Positions 25,146 through 33,770 of a DNA stretch of 64,000 nucleotides are shown here, piece after piece. The notes below the pieces were generated by a model. That model had not been told where the DNA came from. It saw nothing but the letters and a program-made list of their open reading frames with translations, and made no database searches. The DNA is from Actinomycetota bacterium (GTDB lineage: Bacteria > Actinomycetota > Acidimicrobiia > Acidimicrobiales > Ilumatobacteraceae): the NCBI GenBank assembly GCA_016213625.1, contig JACQZZ010000048.1, positions 1-64,000 on the forward strand, written 5' to 3'. The stretch's first letter is position 1. The number at the start of each line of letters is the position of its first letter. A program made the translations under genes and the position numbers.

Positions 25146-26225
25146 TCAGGGCCGTCCCGGATTGGCGGTGAGGTGATCGAATCGGCCCGTCGGCCGGATG
25201 CGTCGGTACGCCTCCACCACCGGCGCCAGTTCGGTGGGCGAGGCACCGTGGAGGATGACGCTGTCGGCCCCCAGGTCGAACTGGTGCAGCACGGCGGCCG
25301 CGCACTCGTCGGGGCTGCCGGTGGCGGCCGGCGCCAGCCACTCCGCGGGGATGAGCGTCGCCACGTGTTCGAGTTCTTCTGTGGTGGCCTTCTGATCGAG
25401 CGCACCCCGGAAGCCGGCCACGAACGGGTCGGCGCGGAACCGCTCGAGCACGGTGGGATCCCAGTCGTTGGTGCGCACCATCAGGTCGCCGTAGGCCTGC
25501 AGGTACGTGGCCATCCGGCCGACGGTCTTCTTCAGGCGGAGGTCGTGCGGCAGCCAGTCGCCCACCACGGCGAAGCAGCTCCACACCCGCACCGCCGCCG
25601 GATCGCGACCGGCCTGCTCGGCGCTGGACCGCACCGTCTGCGCGCACCGTTGCAGCGTGGCGTCGGTGAAGAAGGTGTGCAGCAGCACGGCATCGAACGC
25701 GCGTCCCGCAAGGCGCAGGCTCTGCGGCCCGAACGCGCTCATCAGCAGCGGGATGTCCTCGCGGAACTCGGGGTCGAGTGCCAACACCGGCCACTTCCCC
25801 GCGGGCCCGTCGTGGCCCATCACCACTTCGCCGTGCCACAGGCGACGCATGAGGCCGGCGAAGTCCTCCATCTGCGCCGTGGTGATCCGCGGGATGCCGA
25901 ACGCGTCGAACATGCGGTCCATACCGCGCCCGAGGCCGAGCGCGAACCGCCCACCGGTGAGGCGATGCATCGTGGTGGCGTAACTGGCGGTGACGATGGG
26001 GTGCCGCGTGTTGTGGTTGGTGACGCCCGTGGTGATACCCAGCGACTGCGTGACCGCTGCCGCCGCACCCGAGAGCGTGACCGCTTCCTTGATGTTGAAG
26101 CGCTCGCTCAGGAACACCGAGCCGAAGCCGAGCTCCTCGCCTGCGCGACATTCGGTGAGCAGGTCGGCGGGCGAGCGGGGAGCGCCGGCCAAACCGTAGA
26201 AGCCGAGTTCGTTCATCTGTTCCAC
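25146..26225 (-). CDS. LLM-class F420-dependent oxidoreductase
   Basis: Luciferase-like (beta/alpha) barrel oxidoreductase, 359 aa, probably using coenzyme F420 as in actinobacterial relatives. Visible features are LGFGSVFLSERF near the N-terminus, GITTGVTNHNTRHP, the LTGGRFALGLGRG loop and IPLLMSAFGPQSLRLAG. GTG 26225 is chosen because TACGGT ends 6 nt upstream; ATG 26216 is the alternative. It is a single gene, and the substrate cannot be predicted. Confidence 0.85.
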   Translation of the reverse strand: MEQMNELGFYGLAGAPRSPADLLTECRAGEELGFGSVFLSERFNIKEAVTLSGAAAAVTQSLGITTGVTNHNTRHPIVTASYATTMHRLTGGRFALGLGRGMDRMFDAFGIPRITTAQMEDFAGLMRRLWHGEVVMGHDGPAGKWPVLALDPEFREDIPLLMSAFGPQSLRLAGRAFDAVLLHTFFTDATLQRCAQTVRSSAEQAGRDPAAVRVWSCFAVVGDWLPHDLRLKKTVGRMATYLQAYGDLMVRTNDWDPTVLERFRADPFVAGFRGALDQKATTEELEHVATLIPAEWLAPAATGSPDECAAAVLHQFDLGADSVILHGASPTELAPVVEAYRRIRPTGRFDHLTANPGRP

Positions 26226-26231
26226 GGCGCC

Positions 26232-26237
26232 ACCGTA
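26232..26237 (-). promoter_or_regulatory. Predicted -10 element of the LLM oxidoreductase
   Basis: TACGGT on the minus strand ends 6 nt before GTG 26225; no Shine-Dalgarno sequence is present. Confidence 0.5.
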
Positions 26238-26257
26238 GGTGTCGGCCGAAAACGACA

Positions 26258-26295
26258 GCGACCCGGGCCGATCACGATGATCGGACCCGGGTCGC
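26258..26295 (-). terminator. Long hairpin terminator after the sigma/partner operon
   Basis: GCGACCCGGGCCGATCA and its complement form a 17-bp stem with a single bulged A and a 3-nt loop (CGA). It lies 20 nt downstream of the stop at 26316 and just upstream of the oxidoreductase promoter, so it separates two minus-strand units. Confidence 0.8.
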
Positions 26296-26315
26296 GAGTT
26301 CCCGCCAAGGAACTG

Positions 26316-27242
26316 TCAGGGGTTGCTGGAGGAGGTGGAGCTGTCGCTCCCGCCCTTGCCCTTGCCGTTCTGGCCCTTGCCACTGCCGTCGTCGACCGAC
26401 GTGTCGGGGGCCGAGGCGCCCGGCGCGGAGTTCGACGGATTGCTCACACTGGCCGGCGTGCTGACGCTGCTGGCCGTGTCGTCGGCACCATGGCCGCCGC
26501 CGTTCTTGCCACCATTGTCGTCGGCGCTGTTGGAGGTGCTGTTGCCGGTGCTGTTCGACGTGGCCGTGTCGTCACCGTGGTCGCCGTTGGCATCGTGTGC
26601 CGACACGACGTCGAGGCAGTAGTCATCGACGCTCTTGCCGGCGACCGAGGCCTCGGTGGCCAGGCTGCTGAACGTGGGATTGTCGGTGTTCTTGGTGGTG
26701 CCGTTGCTCCAGGCGGTGCACAGGCCGAAGTCGCGCTCCGGGAACGAGGTGGACGTGCTGTCGTCGAGGCCTTCGTTCTCCACGCTGGTCTCGGTGGAGC
26801 TGGTGGACTCCTCGAGGCTGCTCTTCGAGCTCTCGGTGGCCTCCGAGGAGGACGACTCGAGGCTCACCGTGGGCGTCGAGTGACGCTCGGAGCTGGAGAA
26901 GGGGGTGGGCAGGACGCCGCCGGCGGCAGCAGCCGCCGTACCGGCGAAGAGCACGGTGGCGCCGACGATGATGGCGGCCCGCTTGGTGATTCGAGTTCCG
27001 AACATTGCAATGACTCCCGAGGTCGTAGCGCCCGCATCAGCGGCCGCGGGTGAGGTGGTGACGGCAGCGGTGAACTGCTGCACGACGGCGGCCATCCCGG
27101 CCAGTTCGGCGCCCGATGCGGGTTGGTGCGCCGCAGCGAACACCTCGGCCACGCCACGAAACTCTGTGGGCAGCGACGAGATGTCGGCAGTGCCGTCGAC
27201 GAGGCCGTTGGCCAGGTCGTCGGGGAGGATGGGGTCGGTCAC
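26316..27242 (-). CDS. Membrane partner of ECF sigma factor, Ser/Gly-rich
   Basis: 308 aa, starting with GTG 4 nt after the sigma gene stop. Residues 1-80 are hydrophilic and likely cytoplasmic (the region where an anti-sigma domain would be), one membrane segment lies at about 87-107, and the outer part is a low-complexity Ser/Thr/Glu then Asn/Gly/Lys-rich tail. Between these is a short ordered part with two Cys (FGLCTAWSNG, DDYCLDVV). There is no HxxxCxxC zinc motif, so it is not a ZAS-type anti-sigma factor. An anti-sigma role is inferred from position and topology. Confidence 0.7.
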   Translation of the reverse strand: MTDPILPDDLANGLVDGTADISSLPTEFRGVAEVFAAAHQPASGAELAGMAAVVQQFTAAVTTSPAAADAGATTSGVIAMFGTRITKRAAIIVGATVLFAGTAAAAAGGVLPTPFSSSERHSTPTVSLESSSSEATESSKSSLEESTSSTETSVENEGLDDSTSTSFPERDFGLCTAWSNGTTKNTDNPTFSSLATEASVAGKSVDDYCLDVVSAHDANGDHGDDTATSNSTGNSTSNSADDNGGKNGGGHGADDTASSVSTPASVSNPSNSAPGASAPDTSVDDGSGKGQNGKGKGGSDSSTSSSNP

Positions 27243-27247
27243 GGGGG

Positions 27248-27877
27248 TCAGATCGCCTGGGGAGGGTCGGTCATTACCGAATCGTCGACATTTCCCGAAA
27301 ACTTTTCGGCGAGCTTGCGCAACGCGCGGTGCTGGGTGACGCGCACCCAGTTCGGGGTGCGGTCCAACACCTCGGCCACATGAGCCACGTCGAGGTCACC
27401 CACCACCCGCAACAGCAGCACCTCGGCCTGGTCGGGGGGCAGCGAGCTCGAGATGAGGTCCACTGCCTCCTGTGCGGACAGGCGACCGATGACCGCCGTG
27501 GCCGTGTCGGCCCGGGCGCCGTCGATGGTGGCGGGGTCCGGCTGCAGACGGAAGTGCTCGTGCGGGTCCACCGGATCGGTGGCACGTCGGCCGGCGGTGC
27601 GCCGGTGATCTGCCAGGCGGCGACGGGCGATGGTGAACACCCACGCGCGGAAGCCGGTCAGATCGCCCTCGAACGTCGAAAGGCCCTGGGCGATGCCGAG
27701 CCACACCTCGCCGGCCAGGTCGTCGGCGGCACGCGGCTCCACACTGCGCAGGAACCGGAGCAACCGCGGCTGCAGATCCACGAACAGCACCTCTGCCGCC
27801 CACTGGTCGCCGGCGCGCGCCGCCACCAACACACTGGCGAACGACACGTCGTCGAGCGGGCCGGGCGGCGGAGACAC
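27248..27877 (-). CDS. ECF-family RNA polymerase sigma factor
   Basis: About 209 aa. Region 2 is FRAWVFTIARRRLADHRR preceded by DDLAGEVWLGIAQGL. Region 4 is LPPDQAEVLLLRVVGDLDVAHVAEVLDRTPNWVRV with a helix-turn-helix. GTG 27877 is chosen (GATACT lies 6 nt upstream); the frame allows GTG 27904 and 27925 as well. It forms an operon with the membrane partner and is divergent from a GNAT gene. The palindrome GGGCCGAACGGCCC at 27930-27943 lies in the divergent promoter. Confidence 0.88.
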   Translation of the reverse strand: MSPPPGPLDDVSFASVLVAARAGDQWAAEVLFVDLQPRLLRFLRSVEPRAADDLAGEVWLGIAQGLSTFEGDLTGFRAWVFTIARRRLADHRRTAGRRATDPVDPHEHFRLQPDPATIDGARADTATAVIGRLSAQEAVDLISSSLPPDQAEVLLLRVVGDLDVAHVAEVLDRTPNWVRVTQHRALRKLAEKFSGNVDDSVMTDPPQAI

Positions 27878-27950
27878 CTGGGAAGTATCCGCCGCTCCTG
27901 CCACGCCGTCACCACAGAAAAGCACAAAAGGGCCGAACGGCCCACCGAAC

Positions 27951-27956
27951 TACGGT
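27951..27956 (+). promoter_or_regulatory. Predicted -10 element of the tandem GNAT gene
   Basis: TACGGT ends 7 nt before ATG 27964, without Shine-Dalgarno; fits leaderless transcription. Confidence 0.5.
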
Positions 27957-27963
27957 CTCTCGG

Positions 27964-28923
27964 ATGACGACCATCGAACTGCGCCCGGTGCGACCGGGCG
28001 ACTTCGGCGAGATCTGTGCGCTCCATCAGGGTGCGCAGCGATTCGACGGAGTGCCCCAGGTGCTCGAGCTCGACGAGCTGGAAGGGGACCTCGATGACGA
28101 GCACGTGGTGCTCGCCACCGACACCCGGCTCGCCGAGGTCGACGGCGAGCTCGCCGGCTACGCGTACACGTTCCATCTCCCGAGCGAGGTGAAGGAGGAA
28201 CGCTGCTACGTCTTCGGCGAGGTCGACCCAGCGCATCGCCGGCGCGGTGTGGGCACCGCGCTGATGGAATGGGCCGTCGAGCGCGCTGCCCAGCAGCTGC
28301 GCTCGTCGGAGCGGTCACTTCCCTGTTTCGTGCGCGCCGACTCGTACGACTTCATCGAGGGAGCGCACCGCTTGTTCGCGAACGTCGGCATGGCGCCCGT
28401 GCGCTACAACGACGAACTGCTCCGCCCCCTCGACCCTCTCCCCGAACGGCGCACCGTGCCCGGGGTGCGGATCGTGCCGTGGCCGGATGACCGCGACGAG
28501 GAGATCCGTCTCGCCAAGAACGCTGCCTTCGCCGACCACTGGGGCTCCACGCCCACGTCGCCACACCATTGGGAGCAGATGGTGCACGGCTACGGCGCCC
28601 GGCCCGATCTGTCGTTCATCGCGATCGACGACGCCGGCCGGGTGGTGGGCCACTGCGTGAACACTCGCATGGAGGCCGACGACGCCGTCGTGGGCCGGAG
28701 CGACGGTTGGATCGACAACCTGGGCACCGTGCGCGAGTGGAGGGGCCGAGGAATCGCCTCGGCCCTCATCGTCGAGTCGCTGCACGCGTTCGCCGGTGCC
28801 GGTTTCACCCACGCCTCGATCGAGGTGGACTCGGAGAACCCCACCGGTGCCGCACGCCTGTATCGCAGCCTCGGGTTCGAACCCGTGCACCGCAAGATCA
28901 CGCACCAGATCGAGTTGGGCTGA
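27964..28923 (+). CDS. Tandem GNAT acetyltransferase
   Basis: 319 aa with two GNAT folds. The first has an acetyl-CoA loop RRRGVGTALMEWA near residue 95, the second RGRGIASALIVESL near 262 followed by ENPTGAARLYRSLGF. The tandem layout is shared with mycothiol synthase MshD, but I see nothing that proves this role, and no other mycothiol gene is near. It stands alone, upstream of the aldehyde dehydrogenase gene by 34 nt, which has its own predicted promoter. Confidence 0.82.
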   Translation: MTTIELRPVRPGDFGEICALHQGAQRFDGVPQVLELDELEGDLDDEHVVLATDTRLAEVDGELAGYAYTFHLPSEVKEERCYVFGEVDPAHRRRGVGTALMEWAVERAAQQLRSSERSLPCFVRADSYDFIEGAHRLFANVGMAPVRYNDELLRPLDPLPERRTVPGVRIVPWPDDRDEEIRLAKNAAFADHWGSTPTSPHHWEQMVHGYGARPDLSFIAIDDAGRVVGHCVNTRMEADDAVVGRSDGWIDNLGTVREWRGRGIASALIVESLHAFAGAGFTHASIEVDSENPTGAARLYRSLGFEPVHRKITHQIELG

Positions 28924-28945
28924 CCGACCTCCGACCGCGCGCGCC

Positions 28946-28951
28946 TATCGT
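28946..28951 (+). promoter_or_regulatory. Predicted -10 element of the aldehyde dehydrogenase gene
   Basis: TATCGT ends 6 nt before ATG 28958, without Shine-Dalgarno. Confidence 0.5.
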
Positions 28952-28957
28952 GCGGCC

Positions 28958-30415
28958 ATGGAGTTCATCACCACACCGCTCTCCGACATCGCCCCCAAGG
29001 TGACCGAGGCTCGTCGGGCGTTCGACGACGGCCGCACCAAGCCGTACGCCTGGCGCGTCGCCACACTCGAGCGCCTGCGCGACCTGCTCGTGGAACGCGA
29101 AGACCGCTTCCTCGACGCGCTCGCCGCCGACTTCGGCAAGCCCCGTGCCGAGGCGTGGCTCACGGAGATCGGGTTCACCGTCAACGACGTGAACCACACG
29201 CTCGCCCATCTGCCGTTGTGGATGAAGCCCGACAAGGTCGCCACGCCGGTGGCCTTCAAGCCGGGCAAGTCGTACATCGTGAGCGAACCCGTCGGGGTCA
29301 CGTGCGTCATCGCGCCGTGGAACTACCCGGTGCAGTTGCTGCTCGTCCCCGTCGTGGCGGCCATCGCCGCCGGCAACGCCGTGCTGGCCAAGCCGAGCGA
29401 GCTCGCGCCGCACACCGCCGCCGAACTCGTGTCGCTGCTCGACGATCTGGGCGACCCTGCCATCGCCTCCGTCCAGGGCGGGGTGGCCGAGACGACGGAG
29501 TTGCTGGCGCAGCGCTTCGACCACATCCTGTACACCGGCAACAGTCGGGTCGCCCGCATCGTCATGCGAGCCGCGGCCGAACACCTCACGCCGGTCACGC
29601 TCGAACTCGGCGGCAAGAGTCCCGCCATCGTCAGTCGCAACGCCAACATCGATGTCGCGGCCAAGCGCATCGCGTGGGGCAAGTTCGTCAACGCCGGCCA
29701 GACCTGCATCGCACCCGACTACGTGCTCGTCGAGCGATCGGTCCACGATCAACTGGTGCGCGCCCTGGGCACGAGCATCGAGTCGTTCTACGGCAGCGAC
29801 CCCCAGGCCAGTCCCGACTTCACCCGCATCGTCAACGAGCCGCACTTCCACCGCATCGAGAAGCTCCTGCACAACGGCACGGTGGCCATCGGCGGGCAGT
29901 CCGACCCCGACACCCGCTACATCGCCCCCACCGTGCTCACCGGTATCACCAAGGACGACCCGGTGATGGGTGAGGAGATCTTCGGGCCGGTGCTCCCCGT
30001 CATCGCCGTCGACTCGCTCGACGAGGCGATTCGGTTCGTGAACGACGGCGCGGCCAAGGGCGACAAGCCACTCGCGCTCTACACGTTCAGCGAGAGCGAC
30101 GACGAGAACGACACGGTGCTCGCCAACGCCACCAGCGGCGGCGCCTGTGTGAACGGCACGCTCCTCCACATCAGCAACCCGGCCCTGCCGTTCGGTGGCG
30201 TGGGAGAGAGCGGGATGGGCGCCTACCACGGCAAGTTCGGCTTCGACACGTTCAGCCACCAGCGGTCGGTGCACACCCGCAGCACGAAGATCGACCCCGC
30301 GCTGATGTACCCGCCGTACACGCCGAAGAAGGAGAAGCTGTTGCGCAAGGGCATGGTCATGCCCGATCCGCGCGACGTGGCCGCCAAGGCCCGCAGCTAC
30401 TTCCACAAGCCCTGA
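28958..30415 (+). CDS. Aldehyde dehydrogenase, class 3 type
   Basis: NAD(P)-dependent oxidation of aldehydes to acids, 485 aa. The family motifs APWNYPVQLLLVP, catalytic Glu in TLELGGKSP and Cys in FVNAGQTCIAPDYV, and EEIFGPVLPV are visible. The FGGVGESGMGAYHGKFGFDTFSH C-terminal region places it with the class 3/fatty aldehyde group. It starts at ATG 28958 and carries a basic C-terminal extension typical of the membrane-near group. It is convergent with engB, with a hairpin overlapping both stops. Confidence 0.92.
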   Translation: MEFITTPLSDIAPKVTEARRAFDDGRTKPYAWRVATLERLRDLLVEREDRFLDALAADFGKPRAEAWLTEIGFTVNDVNHTLAHLPLWMKPDKVATPVAFKPGKSYIVSEPVGVTCVIAPWNYPVQLLLVPVVAAIAAGNAVLAKPSELAPHTAAELVSLLDDLGDPAIASVQGGVAETTELLAQRFDHILYTGNSRVARIVMRAAAEHLTPVTLELGGKSPAIVSRNANIDVAAKRIAWGKFVNAGQTCIAPDYVLVERSVHDQLVRALGTSIESFYGSDPQASPDFTRIVNEPHFHRIEKLLHNGTVAIGGQSDPDTRYIAPTVLTGITKDDPVMGEEIFGPVLPVIAVDSLDEAIRFVNDGAAKGDKPLALYTFSESDDENDTVLANATSGGACVNGTLLHISNPALPFGGVGESGMGAYHGKFGFDTFSHQRSVHTRSTKIDPALMYPPYTPKKEKLLRKGMVMPDPRDVAAKARSYFHKP

Positions 30416-30441
30416 CGCGCGAACGTCGGCCCCCGTCAGGG
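30410..30441. terminator. Bidirectional terminator between ALDH and engB
   Basis: CCCTGACG (30410-30417) pairs with CGTCAGGG (30434-30441). The stem covers both stop codons, 21 bp apart. Eight-base stem, loop of 16 nt; moderate strength. Confidence 0.5.
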
Positions 30442-31014
30442 GGTGAGCATCATCAGGACGTGTTGGGCGAGCTCGGGAATGCCCGTGCCCTTCGAGGCGC
30501 TCACCCACATGATGTCGCCGGGCTCGAGCTCGGCGCGGGCGGCCAGGTCCTTCTTGCGTGTGGCGCGCTTGGCGGACTTCACCTTGTCGAACTTGGTGGC
30601 CACCACGGTGTGCGGCACGTCGTTGGCGCGCAGCCAGTCGAGCATCTGCACGTCGAGCGGCGTGGGCCCGATCTCGCCGTCGACCAGCACGAACACCAAC
30701 TCGAGACCCTCGCGCTCGAGCAGGTAGCCCTCGATCATGCGCTGCCACCCGGCCCGCTCCTTCGCCGGCACGCGCGCATAGCCGTAGCCGGGCAGGTCGA
30801 CCACCGAGCCACCGTTGGGCAGGACGAACATGTTCAGCAGTTGCGTGCGGCCAGGCGTGTTCGACACTCGGGCCAGCTGCCGTTGATTCGCGAGGGCGTT
30901 GATGAGCGAACTCTTGCCCACGTTGCTGCGCCCGACGAACGCCACCTCGTGCTGCGCGTCGGGGAGATCGACGTGTCGTTTCGCGGACGTGACGAACTTC
31001 AGTTGCAGCGGCAC
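30436..31014 (-). CDS. engB: Ribosome biogenesis GTP-binding protein EngB/YsxC
   Basis: Small GTPase, 192 aa, needed for large ribosomal subunit assembly. G1 GRSNVGKSSLINAL, G3 DLPGYGYARVP and G4 TKFDK are present in order. GTG 31014 start; the N-terminus PLQLKFVTSAKR is usual for the family. It lies 4 nt after a lipoprotein gene stop, so both may share a transcript. Confidence 0.95.
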   Translation of the reverse strand: MPLQLKFVTSAKRHVDLPDAQHEVAFVGRSNVGKSSLINALANQRQLARVSNTPGRTQLLNMFVLPNGGSVVDLPGYGYARVPAKERAGWQRMIEGYLLEREGLELVFVLVDGEIGPTPLDVQMLDWLRANDVPHTVVATKFDKVKSAKRATRKKDLAARAELEPGDIMWVSASKGTGIPELAQHVLMMLTP

Positions 31015-31018
31015 GGGC

Positions 31019-32032
31019 TCATTGTGCCAGCGCGAACGTGAATGCGCCGATGGCGGTGTCGAGCGACGCGGTGTCGGTGGAGATGGCCCACATCAACAGG
31101 TTCGCGGCCTCGGGTGTGTCGGTGCCCAGGAAGTAGAACTTGTCGCCATCGGTGTAGCTGACACCGGCGAGGATGCCGTACGTCCCCGGCGTCGTGGGGT
31201 TGCCGTCGGTGACGATGGGCAGCAACTCGTCGGGAGTACCGGCCGGCAGCGTGGTCTCCGGCAGATAGATGAAGATACGCGTCGTGGTGATGCCACTGCT
31301 GTCGACGACGTCGACACCCGCCACCATTCCCGGGACTGCCGCGATGGTGGGCGACGAGTCGATGACCGAGATGAACGTCTCCACGACCGCCTGGTCGGAC
31401 TCGACGAAGGTGAATCCCTGTGCAGGCGCGAGGTCGGCTGCCAACGGCTCGATGGTCTTGTTGGTGCTCGACACCGGCGTGGTGGGCGCCGGGGTGGTGT
31501 CGACCGGGGTGGTGTCGACGGGCTCGGTCACCGGTGGATCGGTCACCGGCGGCGCCACTTCGAAGGCGAACAGCGGATCCAACGCACAGCGCTCGGCACC
31601 CAATCCTTCGGCGAGATCCGCGTTGTCGGTACTGAGGGTCTCGAACGTGGCGATGTTGCTGTCGATGGTGGCCTGGTCGTCGGCGGTGGCTGCGGCCGCG
31701 ATGTCGTCGAGCGTGGTGACCTGATCGTCGAAGTTGGCCACGAGCCCCTTGGCGTCGGCGACGACCGCGTCGTCGGACGGCACCTCCAGTGCCTTCATGT
31801 CGGCCAGTGCGTTCTCGTACGCCTTGGAGGCACCCGAAGCGAACGGGGCGAGCTCGGCGTTCGACGTGGGCGTGGTGAGGTCGCTGAGATCGTTGTCGAG
31901 CGTGCGACAGATCTCGTTCACGCGGTCGACGAAGTCGGACGAGGTGGGTCCGTCGTCACCACCGCACGACGCGGCCACGGTGCTCAACACCAATGCGGCG
32001 ACCGTCGCCAACCGCTTCGAACTCGCCCTCAT
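31019..32032 (-). CDS. Uncharacterised lipoprotein
   Basis: 337 aa. The N-terminus has a signal with lipobox VAASC-GG, so the protein is lipid-anchored outside the membrane. A helical, Asp/Ala-rich part (about 30-140) is followed by a Thr/Pro-rich linker (TDPPVTEPVDTTPVDTTPAP) and a C-terminal beta-rich domain. No family is recognised. ATG 32032 is chosen because GGAG lies 8 nt upstream; a GTG at 32062 has none. TACGGT at about 32063-32068 may be the -10. Confidence 0.75.
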   Translation of the reverse strand: MRASSKRLATVAALVLSTVAASCGGDDGPTSSDFVDRVNEICRTLDNDLSDLTTPTSNAELAPFASGASKAYENALADMKALEVPSDDAVVADAKGLVANFDDQVTTLDDIAAAATADDQATIDSNIATFETLSTDNADLAEGLGAERCALDPLFAFEVAPPVTDPPVTEPVDTTPVDTTPAPTTPVSSTNKTIEPLAADLAPAQGFTFVESDQAVVETFISVIDSSPTIAAVPGMVAGVDVVDSSGITTTRIFIYLPETTLPAGTPDELLPIVTDGNPTTPGTYGILAGVSYTDGDKFYFLGTDTPEAANLLMWAISTDTASLDTAIGAFTFALAQ

Positions 32033-32132
32033 CCCAACGCTCCGATCCTCAGGTTGGGCCACACCGTAGACCCTGCATGCCCCACCACCGCAGAATGGAC
32101 GGCGGTTCGCCGGATTGGATGGGTCGCCGCGG

Positions 32133-32897
32133 TCAGGCGACGACGAGCGAGTCGAACAGGTCGGTGCTGAAGAGCTGTTCGTCCCACGTCATCACGCACC
32201 CGCCATAGCCCGGGTGACGCTGCAGCCACGCCAGCCCTTCCACGCCCATCACGTACACCGTGGTGGCGAAGGCGTCGGCCTCGGCGATCGACGGACCGAC
32301 CACCGTGACAGCGGCGACCTCCGTCGAGGGAAGGTCCACCCGCGGGTCGTGGATGTGTGCGCCTCGCTCATAGCTCCCCGACGTCGCGATGCCCATGCGG
32401 CCCGTACCGGACAACACCAGCGCCACTGCATCGGCGTCGGGCCGGCGGATGCCGATGCGCCAGGGCTCGCCGTCGTGGTTGAGCCCCCCGAGCGCGATGT
32501 CGCCACCGGCGTTGATGCAGAAGTCCTCCACGCCATGGCCCACGAGCAACTGGCGGGCACGCTCGACCGACCAGCCCTTCACGTAGCCACACGGATCGAA
32601 GCGCGTGCCGTTGGGCGAGGGCAGGTTCCAGACGTCGAACACGCCGCCGGTGTCGACCACCAGCTGCTCACAGCGACCCAGCACTTCCAGCACGTCGGCG
32701 GTGAGGCACGGGTCGCCGGGACCCACTTCGCCTCGCCCGATTCGGCTGATGGTGCTCTGCTCCTTGTACGGGCTGAACACCTCGTCGACCTCGTGGAACC
32801 AGCTGACGAGCTCGTCGATGAGCGATCGGTCGTGCGAGTCGACGATGTCGATGCTGATGGACGTTCCCATCACCGCTTCCACGTGGTGCAGCGCCAT
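32133..32897 (-). CDS. apbE: FAD:protein FMN transferase ApbE
   Basis: 254 aa. Transfers FMN from FAD to a Thr/Ser of a target protein. Visible: MGTSISIDIVD start, FSPYKEQSTISRI, VDTGGVFDVW, the FAD site INAGGDIALGG and the metal/substrate region GIATSGSYERGAHIHDPR. No signal peptide or lipobox is seen, so the enzyme may stay in the cytoplasm or be exported otherwise. The next gene up encodes an FMN-binding domain protein, its likely substrate (10 nt apart). Confidence 0.92.
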   Translation of the reverse strand: MALHHVEAVMGTSISIDIVDSHDRSLIDELVSWFHEVDEVFSPYKEQSTISRIGRGEVGPGDPCLTADVLEVLGRCEQLVVDTGGVFDVWNLPSPNGTRFDPCGYVKGWSVERARQLLVGHGVEDFCINAGGDIALGGLNHDGEPWRIGIRRPDADAVALVLSGTGRMGIATSGSYERGAHIHDPRVDLPSTEVAAVTVVGPSIAEADAFATTVYVMGVEGLAWLQRHPGYGGCVMTWDEQLFSTDLFDSLVVA

Positions 32898-32906
32898 GAG
32901 GGTGAC

Positions 32907-33752
32907 TCAGCCGGTGATGCCCGAGGCGGACTTCGCCGCGTCGATCGCCGACTGCAGCGAGGCGACGTAGCTGTTGTAGGTGTAGGTCGCACCCGACACA
33001 CCGTTGATGTCGGCGCTCTGGGCCGTGATGGCTTCGGAGATCAGCGTGGGAAGCGCCCGCTGGTTGATGCGGACGCTCTTGTTGTCGCCGTCGGGGTAGG
33101 AGAGGATCTGCACGTCGACCAGCTGACCACCGCTGTAGACCGCCTGCACCTGCACGGTGCCCCAACGGTTCTGCGATGCGGCACCGACGTAGGTGCCGTC
33201 GAGGATCGTCGTGTTGGCGGGGGGCGTCGTGGCGACCGCCGTGGTCGACGTGTCGCCTGCGGCCGTGGTGGACGTGTCGCCGACAGCGGCGACCACTGTC
33301 GTGGCGGTGGTGGCTGCCGTGGCGGCGACGGTGGTGTCGGCCGCGGCGACGGTGCCGCCGGTGAGGATGACCGAATCGGTGCTCGACTCGTTGTTGGCGA
33401 ACATCGCCGCGAGACCGGCGGTGGTGACCACGCTCAAGGCGAGCGAGGCGGCCTTCGCACCGCGAGCCGGCTTGGCCCGACGACCGGCGGACCTGGCGCC
33501 GGCGCGGGCCGCCTGCGAACGAGCGGTCGCTGCGGCGAGCTGCTGCTGCTGGGCGGCGTTCGTGCCCTGCAGGGGGATGCGGGTGGATGCGGAGCCCGCC
33601 GAAGGAGCAGCGGCGGCAACCGGCGGGGGCAGCGGGCTGCCCGGACGGCGCGAGTTCAACTGCTCGAGGCGCTGGGCCAGCAACGGATCGATGGGCTGAC
33701 GACCTGCGGGCTTCGCCTGGGGCTTCGACGGTGGCTTCGACTGCTTCGACAT
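32907..33752 (-). CDS. FMN-binding domain protein, exported
   Basis: 281 aa. Basic, Pro/Ala-rich cytoplasmic N-terminus, one membrane segment at about 98-116, a Thr/Ala-rich linker, then an FMN-binding domain (about 185-281). The predicted flavinylation site is the Thr in DINGVSGATYTYNSY, matching the ApbE consensus D-x-x-SGAT. ApbE is encoded just downstream, and a ferric-reductase-like membrane protein upstream, so electrons may pass from the membrane to a covalently bound flavin outside the cell membrane. Inference from family and operon. Confidence 0.85.
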   Translation of the reverse strand: MSKQSKPPSKPQAKPAGRQPIDPLLAQRLEQLNSRRPGSPLPPPVAAAAPSAGSASTRIPLQGTNAAQQQQLAAATARSQAARAGARSAGRRAKPARGAKAASLALSVVTTAGLAAMFANNESSTDSVILTGGTVAAADTTVAATAATTATTVVAAVGDTSTTAAGDTSTTAVATTPPANTTILDGTYVGAASQNRWGTVQVQAVYSGGQLVDVQILSYPDGDNKSVRINQRALPTLISEAITAQSADINGVSGATYTYNSYVASLQSAIDAAKSASGITG

Positions 33753-33770
33753 GATGACTGCTTCCGGGGG

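Noticed and set aside
27964-28923. Calling the tandem GNAT protein MshD
   Set aside because: Tandem domains alone do not prove mycothiol synthase; no other mycothiol gene is near.
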